From Clostridia bacterium (lineage in GTDB: Bacteria; Bacillota; Clostridia; Oscillospirales; Acutalibacteraceae): DNA of 64,000 nt. Positions 24,579 to 33,553 of the stretch are shown here, piece by piece. Made by a program: the position numbers and the translations under genes. Positions within the stretch are counted from its first letter, which is position 1, and each line of letters starts with the position of its first letter. The notes under the pieces are model-generated. The model did no database searches. It worked only from the letters and a program-made list of their open reading frames with translations, and was not told the DNA's origin. The DNA lies in NCBI GenBank assembly GCA_017550105.1, contig JAFYLQ010000042.1:39005-103004 (forward strand). The letters are read 5' to 3'.

Positions 24579-25900
24579 CAATAAGGCAATGAAACTACTA
24601 AATTGAATACCGAATCCTCATATTTTATGAGCATATCGCCCTTGTGCTTATCCACGGTTCTCTTAATGCTTTTAAGCCCGAGACCGTGATTTTTTCCGTC
24701 CTTTTTGGTGGAAACGTAGGCTCCTGCCCTACGCTTAGGTGCTTGTGACGATGAATTTTTAACAGAAATAATAACCTCATTATCACACTCGTGAAGCTTT
24801 ACGTGAATATATCGGTCTTTTGGGTTTTCTATTTTAACGCAAGCCTCTACGGCATTATCCAATGCATTGCCTATAACGGTGCATATATCCATCGCGGGAA
24901 CAACGTTATTCTCCAAGGGTGTAACGTCAAACTGTGTGGCTATTGCATTTTTCTGTGCATATAGTAGCTTTTCATTAAGCACCGCATCTACCGCACTGTT
25001 ACGGCTCATAGAAATATAGGTTGCCTCCTCAACCGCATCGGTCATTTTTTCAAGGTATTCCAAAAGCTCCTCGGAGGTACCCTTTTCCGCAATACCCTTA
25101 AGGCACAGAATATGATTTTTTAAGTCGTGGCGTAGCTCCCTTGTATGGTTATAGCTTTCTTCAATACGCTTATAGGATTGCTTTTCAAGTCTCATCTGCG
25201 TGCTGAGGATATCTGCATTCCTTTGCATTTCCAACTGATTATGAAGCTTTGAAAACAACATAAACACGAGCACGTTTATAAAAACAAGACCTACGGTTGA
25301 CACTATAATATATGTATATATTTCTTCGCCCGGCTCTAATAAATCAAAATAATACTGATACACGGTGAGAGTACCCAAGGTGGTAACAGGCACAGTCATA
25401 AGTAAAAGCCAATATCTTAAGGGCACCGCTTTGTTTTTTGACTTTGTGAAAAGCCCCAGAAGAATTATGAATGCCAGCATAAACAGGTTGGGCAGTTCAA
25501 TTGACAAAATTCTGTAAAAGAAGCTATCCGAATCAATTACCGGAAGCTGATTTATAAAAAACGAAAAAGCAAAGTACGAAAGCAATTTAGAAAGAGCAAC
25601 AAAAAGCGAGTAAACTACACAAAAGAGTGCTTTAATCCGCTTTTGACCGTCATAAATAACCAAGGCTATTATGAAAATCATAAGCATTTGCACGGCAGTT
25701 TTAATAGTGCCGCTCTGCCCTGTTTCCTGAAGTGCAAGAAGTACCCCCGCACTTACAACAAAGGCTATTATTTTCGGCAGCTTACTTTTATAGCGCTCAT
25801 CAAAAAATGCATTCATTAAAAGGAAGGCGAAAAGAATATCAACCGTCGATGAAAACAGCCTTATAAGATAAAACAACGTTGTTTCAATAACCTGCAACAT
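24578..25900 (-). CDS. GHKL sensor histidine kinase, AgrC-like
   Basis: A 440-residue membrane sensor kinase. Five to seven hydrophobic helices (about residues 1-195) are followed by a coiled linker and the kinase core: ELRHDLKNHILCLKG is the phospho-acceptor H box, VIGNALDNAVEAC the N box and KNHGLGLKSIKRTV the G box. This is the layout of AgrC/VirS-type peptide sensors. The ATG chosen has AAAGG eight bases upstream; a GTG three codons earlier overlaps the regulator stop. It is the last gene of the minus-strand operon and should phosphorylate the LytTR regulator encoded just upstream. No AgrB or AgrD gene is present, so the signal is unknown. Confidence 0.9.
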   Translation of the reverse strand: MLQVIETTLFYLIRLFSSTVDILFAFLLMNAFFDERYKSKLPKIIAFVVSAGVLLALQETGQSGTIKTAVQMLMIFIIALVIYDGQKRIKALFCVVYSLFVALSKLLSYFAFSFFINQLPVIDSDSFFYRILSIELPNLFMLAFIILLGLFTKSKNKAVPLRYWLLLMTVPVTTLGTLTVYQYYFDLLEPGEEIYTYIIVSTVGLVFINVLVFMLFSKLHNQLEMQRNADILSTQMRLEKQSYKRIEESYNHTRELRHDLKNHILCLKGIAEKGTSEELLEYLEKMTDAVEEATYISMSRNSAVDAVLNEKLLYAQKNAIATQFDVTPLENNVVPAMDICTVIGNALDNAVEACVKIENPKDRYIHVKLHECDNEVIISVKNSSSQAPKRRAGAYVSTKKDGKNHGLGLKSIKRTVDKHKGDMLIKYEDSVFNLVVSLPY

Positions 25901-25905
25901 ATCAA

Positions 25906-26616
25906 TCACCTTTTAGACCACAAATACGCTTCTCTTACGGCATTCGCCCTGCTTTTACTCACCGGAAGCGTTACATTTGAAACGAGCTTTGCATCTTCCT
26001 TGGTTAAGGACTTGATTTTTGATGCATTAACAAGAAAGCTCTGATGTATGCGAAGAAAATCCTTTTGACCGAGCTCTTTTTCTATTTCATCAAGCTTGCC
26101 GTAAAATGTAATTTCCTCATTCTTGGTGTGCAGTTTTATTACACGTAGCTTGCTTTCAAAATACATAATGTCATCAAGCGATATTTTCTTGGCAATTGAA
26201 GGAGTTTCAACGGTATAAAAATCCGTTGTCTGTTTTTTTAATTCACTAAGACATTCACCGAAAATACGGTCAAATGCATTTTCAAGGTCGGTTTTAAGAA
26301 TATATCTGAAAGCTCTTGCCTCGTACCCCGAAAAGACGTACTCTGCAGAGGATGTAACAAAAACAATAAGGGAATCAACACCCTCATCACGAAGACCCTT
26401 GGCACACTCCACTCCGTTTATGGTCTTCATCTTTATATCAAGAAAAATTATATCAAAGGATGCGGGGTTCTTTTGACAAGCCCCAAGAAGCTCCGTACCG
26501 TCACCGAAGACACTTATTTGTGCCTCCGTATCAAATTTTGCAAGACATTTACGAGTTCGCTGCTCTAAATAATCACAGATTTTTCTTTCATCATCGCATA
26601 TTGCAATACTGAGCAT
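25906..26616 (-). CDS. LytTR-family response regulator
   Basis: A 236-residue response regulator. The receiver domain has the acidic pair in AICDDE, the phospho-acceptor in IIFLDIKMKTINGVE, the conserved threonine/serine in IVFVTSSAEY and the lysine in YILKTD. The C-terminal LytTR DNA-binding domain is recognisable from ISLDDIMYFESKLRVIKLHT and FLRIHQSFLVNASKIKSL. It should act as a dimer on direct-repeat sites. It lies directly before its cognate GHKL kinase and after three membrane protein genes, and may control that operon; no LytTR-type direct repeat was clear to me upstream. Confidence 0.93.
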   Translation of the reverse strand: MLSIAICDDERKICDYLEQRTRKCLAKFDTEAQISVFGDGTELLGACQKNPASFDIIFLDIKMKTINGVECAKGLRDEGVDSLIVFVTSSAEYVFSGYEARAFRYILKTDLENAFDRIFGECLSELKKQTTDFYTVETPSIAKKISLDDIMYFESKLRVIKLHTKNEEITFYGKLDEIEKELGQKDFLRIHQSFLVNASKIKSLTKEDAKLVSNVTLPVSKSRANAVREAYLWSKR

Positions 26617-26673
26617 TTCCCCACCTCCTTGAGTTTATATTTTTATATTACTACAATAATTATAATTTTTCAA

Positions 26674-27522
26674 TCAGAAACATTGTACTTCCTGCAAATA
26701 CATAGCAACTGAACCCAAAACGGCTGTAGCTGTTGCCACAAGCACCAAGGGGTTAAGCATCTGTCGCGGATTTGAAGTTTTAATAGTCCTGACAAGACAA
26801 ATAATATATAAAGAAAGAGCAATTAAAACAGGAAGAATATACAACTGAAAGGATACCGTCATTGCCACCGACCAGGATGCAAGACAATTAGTTGTAAAAG
26901 TTACAAATTCACCTATCAACGTAGCGTTATTGCCATAGGGCAATAATTGCAACAAAATGCTTATTGCAATAAAGGTACCGTAATAGCAGATTGTTACTAT
27001 TGAAATAACACGTGCAGGTTTTCCTAACCTCCAACGGGATAAAACCTCCCGATGTTTGTCGCTGACTGCAAAAAGCTGAAAAGCTGCTACGGAAATCAGC
27101 AAGCCCACCAAGAACATTACCAACACAGTCATTGCATTTGAAAAGCCGTATTCGTCCGCAGCCGTTGCAAAATTGTTGAACGGCAGTCCCATAATCTTTG
27201 AAAAAGGAATAACAAAAATAAAAAACGACTGATAAAATATCTCATATAAAAAAGCTGAAATCAGTGAAATTACGTTAATAAAGAAAACAGGATAATAGAG
27301 AAGCTTCAAATCGTTGAATTTTGCAACAATAGCGATAAATGTAATAATTGCCGTAAAAATCATCGGATATACAACCGAAACAATCTTAGGTAACACACTT
27401 CCCGAGGGCAAAATCTCACTTGTTACTATACTTGTTACTAAAAATCCGGCAGATAAAATCAAACAGGATAAAAGCACCCCTGCAAGCAACTGTATGATTT
27501 TATATTTCTTTAAAGTCTTCAT
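26674..27522 (-). CDS. Multi-pass membrane protein, family A paralogue 1
   Basis: A 282-residue protein of unknown family with about seven hydrophobic helices. It starts MKTLKKYKIIQLLAGVLLSC, nearly the same as its upstream neighbour (MKTLKKYKILQMLMGVFLGC), and both share the middle RWRLGKPARVISIVTICYYG / RRRLENPARSLAISVICFYG and the end IKTSNPRQMLNPLVLVA / VKTKNPHQLFNPLVLLA. The two are therefore tandem duplicates. It lies 57 bases before the LytTR regulator in the same direction. A role as sensor partner, target or immunity/transport protein for the two-component system is inferred from position only. Confidence 0.7.
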   Translation of the reverse strand: MKTLKKYKIIQLLAGVLLSCLILSAGFLVTSIVTSEILPSGSVLPKIVSVVYPMIFTAIITFIAIVAKFNDLKLLYYPVFFINVISLISAFLYEIFYQSFFIFVIPFSKIMGLPFNNFATAADEYGFSNAMTVLVMFLVGLLISVAAFQLFAVSDKHREVLSRWRLGKPARVISIVTICYYGTFIAISILLQLLPYGNNATLIGEFVTFTTNCLASWSVAMTVSFQLYILPVLIALSLYIICLVRTIKTSNPRQMLNPLVLVATATAVLGSVAMYLQEVQCF

Positions 27523-27565
27523 AAAATCAACTCCTTCTCAGGCAAACAGTATTTAGGAACTCTTT

Positions 27566-28489
27566 TTAAAATCCTGAGCACACAAATGTATACATCAGTA
27601 TCGAACCTGAAATTGACAAAACTATTGCTAAAAGCACTAAAGGATTAAAAAGTTGATGAGGATTTTTGGTTTTTACCGCTTTAATTATACAAATTATTAT
27701 AAGTGCGAATGTTATAACAATGGGCAGAATTATTATCATTCCTGATAACAATATCACATAGCCGCCCCAGAAGAACACCATAATCACAATATCCAAAACC
27801 CCACACACCACATCATATAAAACAGGTACTGAAAGCATTAAATCTGCTACTACGCCGATAAGATTAGAAAGCATAATAAATAAAATGTAAGCACCATAAA
27901 AGCAAATTACGGAAATTGCTAAACTTCTTGCGGGATTTTCAAGTCTCCGTCGGGATATTTTTTCACGGTGTTCATCATTATCCCTGTAAAGCTGATAGGC
28001 TACAACAGAAGCCAACAGACACAAAAGCAAAATCATCAAAACGTCAATTTCGGGCATAATGCTGTATTCATCAGTCCAACCGTCATAATTAACGGTATAA
28101 GTAAGTTTTTCGGTTACTGCCGTCGCATAATTATAAAAAGGCGAGCCAATGGTTTTACTAAACGAGAAAAAATGCCTAAATACGGTTCCCATTGTTGAGT
28201 CAACCAAATACCAGAAAATAGCCGAAGAAAGGGAACACATATTTACTATAAACGCAGGGTAATAAATAAATTTCAGGTCATTGGATTTCGAAATAACAGC
28301 TATTGCCGTCATACCCGCTGTGAACATTACGGGAAATACCGTAAGAATAATTTTTGATAACAGATTTTCAATCGGTAATTGTTCCCAGGTTGCAATCCTT
28401 GTCAGTATAAGCCCCACGGATAAAACTATGCAACCTAAAAATACACCCATGAGCATCTGTAATATTTTATATTTCTTCAATGTCTTCAT
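27566..28489 (-). CDS. Multi-pass membrane protein, family A paralogue 2
   Basis: A 307-residue paralogue of the downstream gene. The ATG has AAAGGAG nine bases upstream. About seven hydrophobic helices are visible; a longer extracellular or loop segment around residues 115-150 (NYATAVTEKLTYTVNYDGW) replaces a shorter one in the paralogue. The C-terminal cytoplasmic tail carries the shared motif KTKNPHQLFNPLV. It is the second gene of the operon, 14 bases after a shortened relative. I cannot assign a function. Confidence 0.7.
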   Translation of the reverse strand: MKTLKKYKILQMLMGVFLGCIVLSVGLILTRIATWEQLPIENLLSKIILTVFPVMFTAGMTAIAVISKSNDLKFIYYPAFIVNMCSLSSAIFWYLVDSTMGTVFRHFFSFSKTIGSPFYNYATAVTEKLTYTVNYDGWTDEYSIMPEIDVLMILLLCLLASVVAYQLYRDNDEHREKISRRRLENPARSLAISVICFYGAYILFIMLSNLIGVVADLMLSVPVLYDVVCGVLDIVIMVFFWGGYVILLSGMIIILPIVITFALIIICIIKAVKTKNPHQLFNPLVLLAIVLSISGSILMYTFVCSGF

Positions 28490-28503
28490 AAAATCAGCTC
28501 CTT

Positions 28504-28848
28504 TTAATGCATAAAGTAAATTATCCATCCTAAGGGATAAAAAATTGTAAGCAGGATGTTTATAATTACCAACGGATGCAAAAACACCTTTGGATTTTTA
28601 TCTTTTATTGCAATTACTATGCACCATATAACCGTTATCAGATGCCATGCACCTGACAAAATTGCTACCAGCCAACTAATAATTCCCATTAAATAAGCTA
28701 AAACGTCATAAATATAATAGTAAATATTCCCATCAAGTTCCCAGAAAATTGAGGTTAGTATTATCAGCAAAATGCTTGCGCCATAAAATGCCAATGTTGA
28801 TATACCAAATATTTTATAATTATCAAAATATGTAGATTTTTGTTTCAT
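28504..28848 (-). CDS. Short membrane protein, half-length relative of family A
   Basis: A 114-residue protein that corresponds to only the C-terminal half of the two downstream paralogues: ISTLAFYGASILLIILTSI matches ISVICFYGAYILFIMLSNL, and AIKDKNPKVFLHPLVIINI matches AVKTKNPHQLFNPLVLLAI. The start with AGAGGGG eight bases upstream looks functional, so this is either a naturally short member or a truncated duplicate that kept expression. Three or four helices are visible. It is the first gene of the operon leading to the LytTR/GHKL pair. Confidence 0.6.
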   Translation of the reverse strand: MKQKSTYFDNYKIFGISTLAFYGASILLIILTSIFWELDGNIYYYIYDVLAYLMGIISWLVAILSGAWHLITVIWCIVIAIKDKNPKVFLHPLVIINILLTIFYPLGWIIYFMH

Positions 28849-28958
28849 GTTTTCATCCCCTCTCTGTGATTTCATAATAGCAAACGAGATTAAAAATATG
28901 GGCAGTTTGTAATTTTTGTGCCGTTTATTGTAATTTTTGGGTTAAAATAAGTATTTAA

Positions 28959-28987
28959 TTGCAAATATGACTCAGCTGTGATAAAAT
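28959..28987 (+). promoter_or_regulatory. Probable promoter of uxaC
   Basis: TTGCAA (28959-28964), 17-base spacer, TAAAAT (28982-28987), about 30 bases before the uxaC start codon. Confidence 0.6.
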
Positions 28988-29017
28988 GACACTAGAAACT
29001 TTTCGGAGGATAAATAT

Positions 29018-30415
29018 ATGAAAAAATTTATGGATAAGGATTTTCTCCTTTCTACCGAAACCGCTAAAAAGCTCTATGCCGCTTGTGAAAGCACCCCCAT
29101 TTTCGACTGGCACTGCCACCTTCAACCCAAGGAAATTTATGAAAATAAAGAACCTTCCGATATTGCATATTTATGGCTTGCAGGCGACCATTATAAATGG
29201 AGGGGTATGCGCTCCTGCGGTATAAGTGAGGAATATATTACGGGTGACAAAACTCCTTATGAAAAATTCAAGGCATGGGCTTCGGCTATGCCCAATCTTA
29301 TCGGTAATCCCCTTTACCATTGGACTCACCTTGAATTACAGAGATATTTTGATATTTACGAGCCTCTTTCCCCCGCCACCTGCGACGAAATCTGGGAAAA
29401 GGCGAATGCAAAAATCAAGGCAGGCGGTTTTACACCCCGTGAGCTTATTGAAAAAAGCAACGTTGCTTTTGTTTGCACAACCGACGATGCTGCAGACACC
29501 CTCGAATATCACAAGCTTTTAGCAGAGGATAAGACCTTTAAATGCAAGGTGCTCCCCGCATTCCGTCCCGACAAGGCATTGGGAATCGAGCTTCCCGGCT
29601 ACAACGAGTGGGTTGAGGCTCTCGAAAACGTAATGGGCAAAAAGGTTGAAAGCTTTACGGAGCTCAAATCTGCAATGCTTTCAAGAATTGAATTCTTTAA
29701 GGAAATGGGCTGCCGTGCCTCCGACCACGCTTTTACTTACGTTCCTTATAAAAGAGCAAGTGAGAACGAGCTTAACGAGATTTATAAAAAGCGTCTTAGC
29801 GGTGCAGAGCTTACAACCGACGAGGTTGATAAGTACAAAACCGAGCTTATGCTCTTCCTTGCAGGTGAATATAACCGCCTTGGTTGGGGTATGGAAATTC
29901 ACATCGGCGCAATGCGCAACAACAACGGCATTATGTTTAAAAAGTTAGGCCCCGATACAGGCTTTGACTCCGTTGCAGACTACGAAATTGCCGTTAATCT
30001 TTCAAGACTTCTTGATGCAATGCTTTGTGAAAAGGGTCTTCCCAGAACAGTTCTATTCACACTTAACCCCAAGGACAACTACGTTTTAGGCACAATGCTC
30101 GGCAATTTCCAGAGTGACGAGGCTGAGTCTAAAATTCAGTTCGGCTCCGCTTGGTGGTTCAACGACAACTACGACGGTATGAGAACCCAGATGCAGACAC
30201 TTATGAACTTGGGCGTTATTTCAAAATTCGTGGGTATGATTACCGACTCAAGAAGCTTCCTCTCTTACCCCCGTCACGAATACTTCCGCAGAATTCTTTG
30301 CGAGCTTTTAGGCGACCTTGTGGAGGAAGGCAAATACCCCGATGACATTGAATTCTTAAGCAAGGTTGTTCAGGATGTTTCCTACAACAATGCTGTTAAA
30401 TATTTCGGAGTATAA
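29018..30415 (+). CDS. uxaC: Glucuronate isomerase (uronate isomerase)
   Basis: UxaC converts D-glucuronate to D-fructuronate and D-galacturonate to D-tagaturonate, the first step of uronic acid use from pectin and glucuronoxylan. At 465 residues it has the family length. FDWHCHLQPKEI gives the metal-binding HxH of the amidohydrolase fold; WLAGDHYKWRGMR, HWTHLELQRYF and MEIHIGAMRNNN are family blocks, and MITDSRSFLSYPRHEYFRR is the conserved C-terminal block, seen as MITDSRSFLSYPRHEYF. CGGAGG precedes the ATG. It is a single-gene unit here; the later genes of the pathway (uxuA/uxuB, kdgK) are not in the window. Confidence 0.97.
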   Translation: MKKFMDKDFLLSTETAKKLYAACESTPIFDWHCHLQPKEIYENKEPSDIAYLWLAGDHYKWRGMRSCGISEEYITGDKTPYEKFKAWASAMPNLIGNPLYHWTHLELQRYFDIYEPLSPATCDEIWEKANAKIKAGGFTPRELIEKSNVAFVCTTDDAADTLEYHKLLAEDKTFKCKVLPAFRPDKALGIELPGYNEWVEALENVMGKKVESFTELKSAMLSRIEFFKEMGCRASDHAFTYVPYKRASENELNEIYKKRLSGAELTTDEVDKYKTELMLFLAGEYNRLGWGMEIHIGAMRNNNGIMFKKLGPDTGFDSVADYEIAVNLSRLLDAMLCEKGLPRTVLFTLNPKDNYVLGTMLGNFQSDEAESKIQFGSAWWFNDNYDGMRTQMQTLMNLGVISKFVGMITDSRSFLSYPRHEYFRRILCELLGDLVEEGKYPDDIEFLSKVVQDVSYNNAVKYFGV

Positions 30416-30426
30416 CTAACATAAAA

Positions 30427-30460
30427 AACAGGACTTTGGCAAAAAAGCCAAGGTCCTGTT
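30427..30460. terminator. Stem-loop after uxaC
   Basis: A 14-bp stem with one G-U pair (30427-30440 / 30447-30460). The T tract is weak on the plus strand but good on the minus strand; it probably ends uxaC or protects its 3' end. The remaining 200 bases up to the next promoter are A/T-rich with no gene. Confidence 0.6.
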
Positions 30461-30623
30461 GTGGGTTTATACTGATTTTAATTATGTATATATACATAAT
30501 TAATTAAACCATATTTTTAGTCTTGCGGCTATTCTGTAGCACCGAACTTTTTAATGTTTTTTGAGAAAAAACAAGGATTTTTTTCAACTGAAATTTTGTC
30601 TTTTGTCTTTTTGTCGAATTCCC

Positions 30624-30652
30624 TTGACAACCGTCGAAAAATCCATTATTTT
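30624..30652 (+). promoter_or_regulatory. Promoter of the zinc-ribbon/LRR protein gene
   Basis: TTGACA (30624-30629), 17-base spacer, TATTTT (30647-30652), 34 bases before the start codon. Confidence 0.65.
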
Positions 30653-30685
30653 AAAATTTGAGAGTACTTTGTGGGAGGATAGATT

Positions 30686-32332
30686 ATGTCTAAAAAATGT
30701 CCCGGCTGCGGAAAAGAATTACCTGAGGAATCCAATTTTTGCTTAAGCTGTTTTTATTCTTTTGACAAACCTTCCGTATCCAAGAGAAGGAAGCCGCTTA
30801 TAATATTTTTTGCAAATTTAAAATCCAAAATCACCAAGCGTGTTTTGAAACGCTCCTTAACCGCATTGGCGTCCTTGGCTCTTTTTCTTTTGGTTATGGG
30901 TATATGCATTGTGGCATTAAAAAATGCCAAATCCTCCGACCCTGTTTTACCAGAGCCCGAAACCACCGTAATTGCAGAAACTCTCACAATCCCCGTAACA
31001 CAGGAAAACGGAGAAGCCGTGACGGACGAAAATGGTGAAGACGTTTTTCAGGTGGTAGAGGTTACCAAAACCGTAACACTTCCCCCTTCAACCACCGAAA
31101 AGAAGGGCTTTTTTGATAAAATTTTTGACTCCGACACAAAAAATAACTCTCAATCAAAAAACGATAAAACAACCGACGGCAAAAACACCGCAACAACCGA
31201 GAAAAAGGGTTTTTTTGACCAGCTTGCAGACTCCATTTTCGGTGACAAAGAGGAAACCACCGAAAATCGGCAGACCACCGCTGAGGAGCACGCTACAACT
31301 CCCGCTACCACAGCACCCTCAACAACCTCAAAGCCCGCTACTACCACCGAAAAAACAACTCAGGCCACCGCAACAACCGTGGGAACCACTGCAGTGACCA
31401 CAACCCCAAGCGGTAGCTATTATTTTGAATATGAACCGCTTTATCCCAATAACCTTGAGAACTCAGGTAACAGAATAAGGCTTACAAAATACGTGGGTGA
31501 TGCAAGTATTGTTACCGTCCCCTGTTCCGTTGACGGAAAACCGGTTGCGGGAATATATACCGATTGCTTTATAGACAATTCAAAAATTAAGGAAATTCAT
31601 TTTGATGATACTACAACCACCACAATAAGCCTGTACTCCCACAGCTTTAATAATTTATCTTCTCTTACAAAGATAGTCACCAACAATAAAGGTGTTCATA
31701 TGAATGGAGATTTTGCCTGTAAATGTCCCATTACATATATAGGTAAGGACGGCTCCACAAACAACAAGCTTATTGACGGTGCCTATTACAAGGGTACAGT
31801 TTTTTATTGGTTCACGGATCATCCGTCATACACGACCCTCACCCTGCCTGATTGGTGTACAAAAATCGATAATTCAAGCGATCTCGGCAACTGTTCTAAT
31901 TTGAAGGTATTGAACATCCACAAGAATGTTTCAAATGTTCAAACAAGTGCCTGGGACTATGGTGACGGATTAAAAGAAATTAACGTTGAAAAAGGCCATC
32001 CTACCGTGTTTTCACACGACGGGGTTATGTTCTACAAGTGGTCTACAGGCAGTATTTACGATTGTATTTACCCTTACTCTAAAACCGATAAAACTTTTAA
32101 AGTACCCGAAAACTGCTATCTTAGTATCGGAAAGAGCTCAGTTTTTACAACTAACCCTTATTTAGAGGAGGTCTGGTTGTCATCAACATCATATTTAAAA
32201 TCCCCCGATTCAAAATATATGTACGACACCTGTTACCCCAACCTTAAAAGAATATACATCTCCCCCGACCATCCCCAATATGACAAAATCGCCAAAACCT
32301 TTAAGGGCGAATTAATAGTGAAAGATTTTTAA
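30686..32332 (+). CDS. Zinc-ribbon, transmembrane, Thr-rich and BspA-type LRR surface protein
   Basis: A 548-residue protein with four parts. Residues 1-25 form a zinc ribbon (CPGCGKELPEESNFCLSC) that should be cytoplasmic. One transmembrane helix follows at about 57-76 (LTALASLALFLLVMGICIVA). A long Thr/Pro/Lys-rich linker (about 85-245) contains two copies of a TTEKKGFFD motif, 'FFDKIFDSD' and 'FFDQLADSIF'. The C-terminal 300 residues are BspA/LRR_5-like leucine-rich repeats (IKEIHFDDTT, LKVLNIHKNVSNV, LEEVWLSSTSYL). The layout is an inside-out surface display protein. It is followed after 22 bases by an HTH gene and the atypical kinase, so it may belong to one signalling unit. Confidence 0.75.
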   Translation: MSKKCPGCGKELPEESNFCLSCFYSFDKPSVSKRRKPLIIFFANLKSKITKRVLKRSLTALASLALFLLVMGICIVALKNAKSSDPVLPEPETTVIAETLTIPVTQENGEAVTDENGEDVFQVVEVTKTVTLPPSTTEKKGFFDKIFDSDTKNNSQSKNDKTTDGKNTATTEKKGFFDQLADSIFGDKEETTENRQTTAEEHATTPATTAPSTTSKPATTTEKTTQATATTVGTTAVTTTPSGSYYFEYEPLYPNNLENSGNRIRLTKYVGDASIVTVPCSVDGKPVAGIYTDCFIDNSKIKEIHFDDTTTTTISLYSHSFNNLSSLTKIVTNNKGVHMNGDFACKCPITYIGKDGSTNNKLIDGAYYKGTVFYWFTDHPSYTTLTLPDWCTKIDNSSDLGNCSNLKVLNIHKNVSNVQTSAWDYGDGLKEINVEKGHPTVFSHDGVMFYKWSTGSIYDCIYPYSKTDKTFKVPENCYLSIGKSSVFTTNPYLEEVWLSSTSYLKSPDSKYMYDTCYPNLKRIYISPDHPQYDKIAKTFKGELIVKDF

Positions 32333-32354
32333 TTTTTACCTGAGGAGATAAAAA

Positions 32355-32789
32355 GTGAAATACAAAAGAACAGAAGAATTATTCGAATTATTAAACAAAA
32401 ACAACATCAGCTATGACAAATACCTTGCCGAAAATGAAGACAGCTTCGTATGTAACGATTTAACGGAATACTGGGCTGAGGTCATAGGAAAAAGCGGTAT
32501 GTCAAAGGTTGATATTATAAACAAAGCCGACATTGCCTACACTTATTTTTACAGCGTAATCGGCGGTAACAACTACCCCTCGCGGGATACAATCATCAAA
32601 ATATTCATTGCTATGAAGCTTCCCCTTGATGATTGCCAGAGAGCGTTAAAGCTATATAATTGGGCTCCCCTTTACCCCAAGGTAAAGCGTGACAGCATTG
32701 TGATTTATGCCTTAAATCATAAACTCAACCTCTACAACCTTGAAGAAATGCTTGAGGATCACAATGAAAAGGGATTCAAGAGCCGATGA
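32355..32789 (+). CDS. HTH-like protein paired with kinase (copy 1)
   Basis: A 144-residue protein starting at GTG with GAGGAG seven bases upstream. The segment KVDIINKADIAYTYFYSVIGGNNYPSRDTIIKIFIAM, here cut to IAYTYFYSVIGG and NYPSRDTIIKIFIAM, has the look of an XRE-type helix-turn-helix, though divergent. The C-terminal half (VKRDSIVIYALNHKLNLYNLEEMLEDH) is a short helical domain. It is homologous along its length to the gene after the kinase. Its stop overlaps the kinase start by four bases, so the two are translationally coupled. A phosphorylation-linked regulator is a reasonable guess. Confidence 0.65.
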   Translation: MKYKRTEELFELLNKNNISYDKYLAENEDSFVCNDLTEYWAEVIGKSGMSKVDIINKADIAYTYFYSVIGGNNYPSRDTIIKIFIAMKLPLDDCQRALKLYNWAPLYPKVKRDSIVIYALNHKLNLYNLEEMLEDHNEKGFKSR

Positions 32790-33508
32790 ACACATACGAA
32801 AACTTTATTCTTGAAACCATTGATAAGGAATTTGACTCGGTGACGGTTTTTAAGGACTGCGAATATTCACATATTGAGCTTTTCAGAAACATAAACAACG
32901 CTAAAAAGCTGGTGCTTATTAAATCACAAAACCGCAACGACCACGTTTTCAGACGGTTACGCGGATACACCCACCCGAATCTTCCTACTGTATATGACGT
33001 TTGCTCCTGTGACGAGCATCTGTTAATATTAGAAAGCTTTGTTGAGGGCAACTCCCTTGCGGATATCCTTAAGGATTCCACGGTAAGCGTCAAACAGGCA
33101 AAAAAATACACCCTGCAAATTTGCGAGGCTCTCAAATTCCTTCACGAAAAACAGATAATTCATAGGGATATAAAGCCCGAAAACATCGTAATTACCCCCG
33201 AGGACAACGCGGTGCTTATTGACCTGCAGGCGGCACGTCTTGTAACCGACACAGAAACCAAGGATACCATAAACCTCGGAACCGTGGGCTATGCAGCACC
33301 CGAGCAATACGGCTTGCACCAGTCCATTCCGCCCACGGACATTTACGCTGTCGGTGTTTTACTTAACGAGCTGACGGTTAACTGCCACCCCATTATTAAA
33401 ACCCCCGGTGGAAAGTTAGGTAAAATCATAAAAAAATGCACCGAAACCGGACTTTATAACAGATACCAAACTGTTGATAAACTTATTTCAGACTTAAAAA
33501 GAGCTTAA
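32786..33508 (+). CDS. Atypical Hanks-type Ser/Thr protein kinase
   Basis: A 240-residue soluble kinase without PASTA or transmembrane segment. The catalytic loop HRDIKPEN (126-133) and APE (171-173) are intact, and Lys46 in KLVLIK is the likely ATP lysine. The glycine-rich loop is not recognisable (VFKDCEYSHIELFRN), the alpha-C glutamate is not visible in DHVFRRLRGYTHPNLP, and DFG is replaced by Asp146-Leu-Gln. It may be weakly active, use an altered metal/ATP arrangement, or be a pseudokinase. It sits between two homologous HTH-like genes, overlapping the first by four bases. Confidence 0.85.
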   Translation: MNTYENFILETIDKEFDSVTVFKDCEYSHIELFRNINNAKKLVLIKSQNRNDHVFRRLRGYTHPNLPTVYDVCSCDEHLLILESFVEGNSLADILKDSTVSVKQAKKYTLQICEALKFLHEKQIIHRDIKPENIVITPEDNAVLIDLQAARLVTDTETKDTINLGTVGYAAPEQYGLHQSIPPTDIYAVGVLLNELTVNCHPIIKTPGGKLGKIIKKCTETGLYNRYQTVDKLISDLKRA

Positions 33509-33553
33509 CTGTAAACAAAACACTAAAAACTTAACATAAAAGGGGTATTTTTT

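Noticed and set aside
24578-28848. Agr-type quorum-sensing locus
   Set aside because: The kinase and regulator fit, but no AgrB protease or AgrD-like peptide frame could be found; the membrane proteins do not look like AgrB.
32786-33508. Calling the kinase inactive
   Set aside because: HRD, the Asn of PEN, APE and a plausible ATP lysine remain; DLQ keeps the metal-binding Asp. It is atypical, but inactivity cannot be claimed from sequence.
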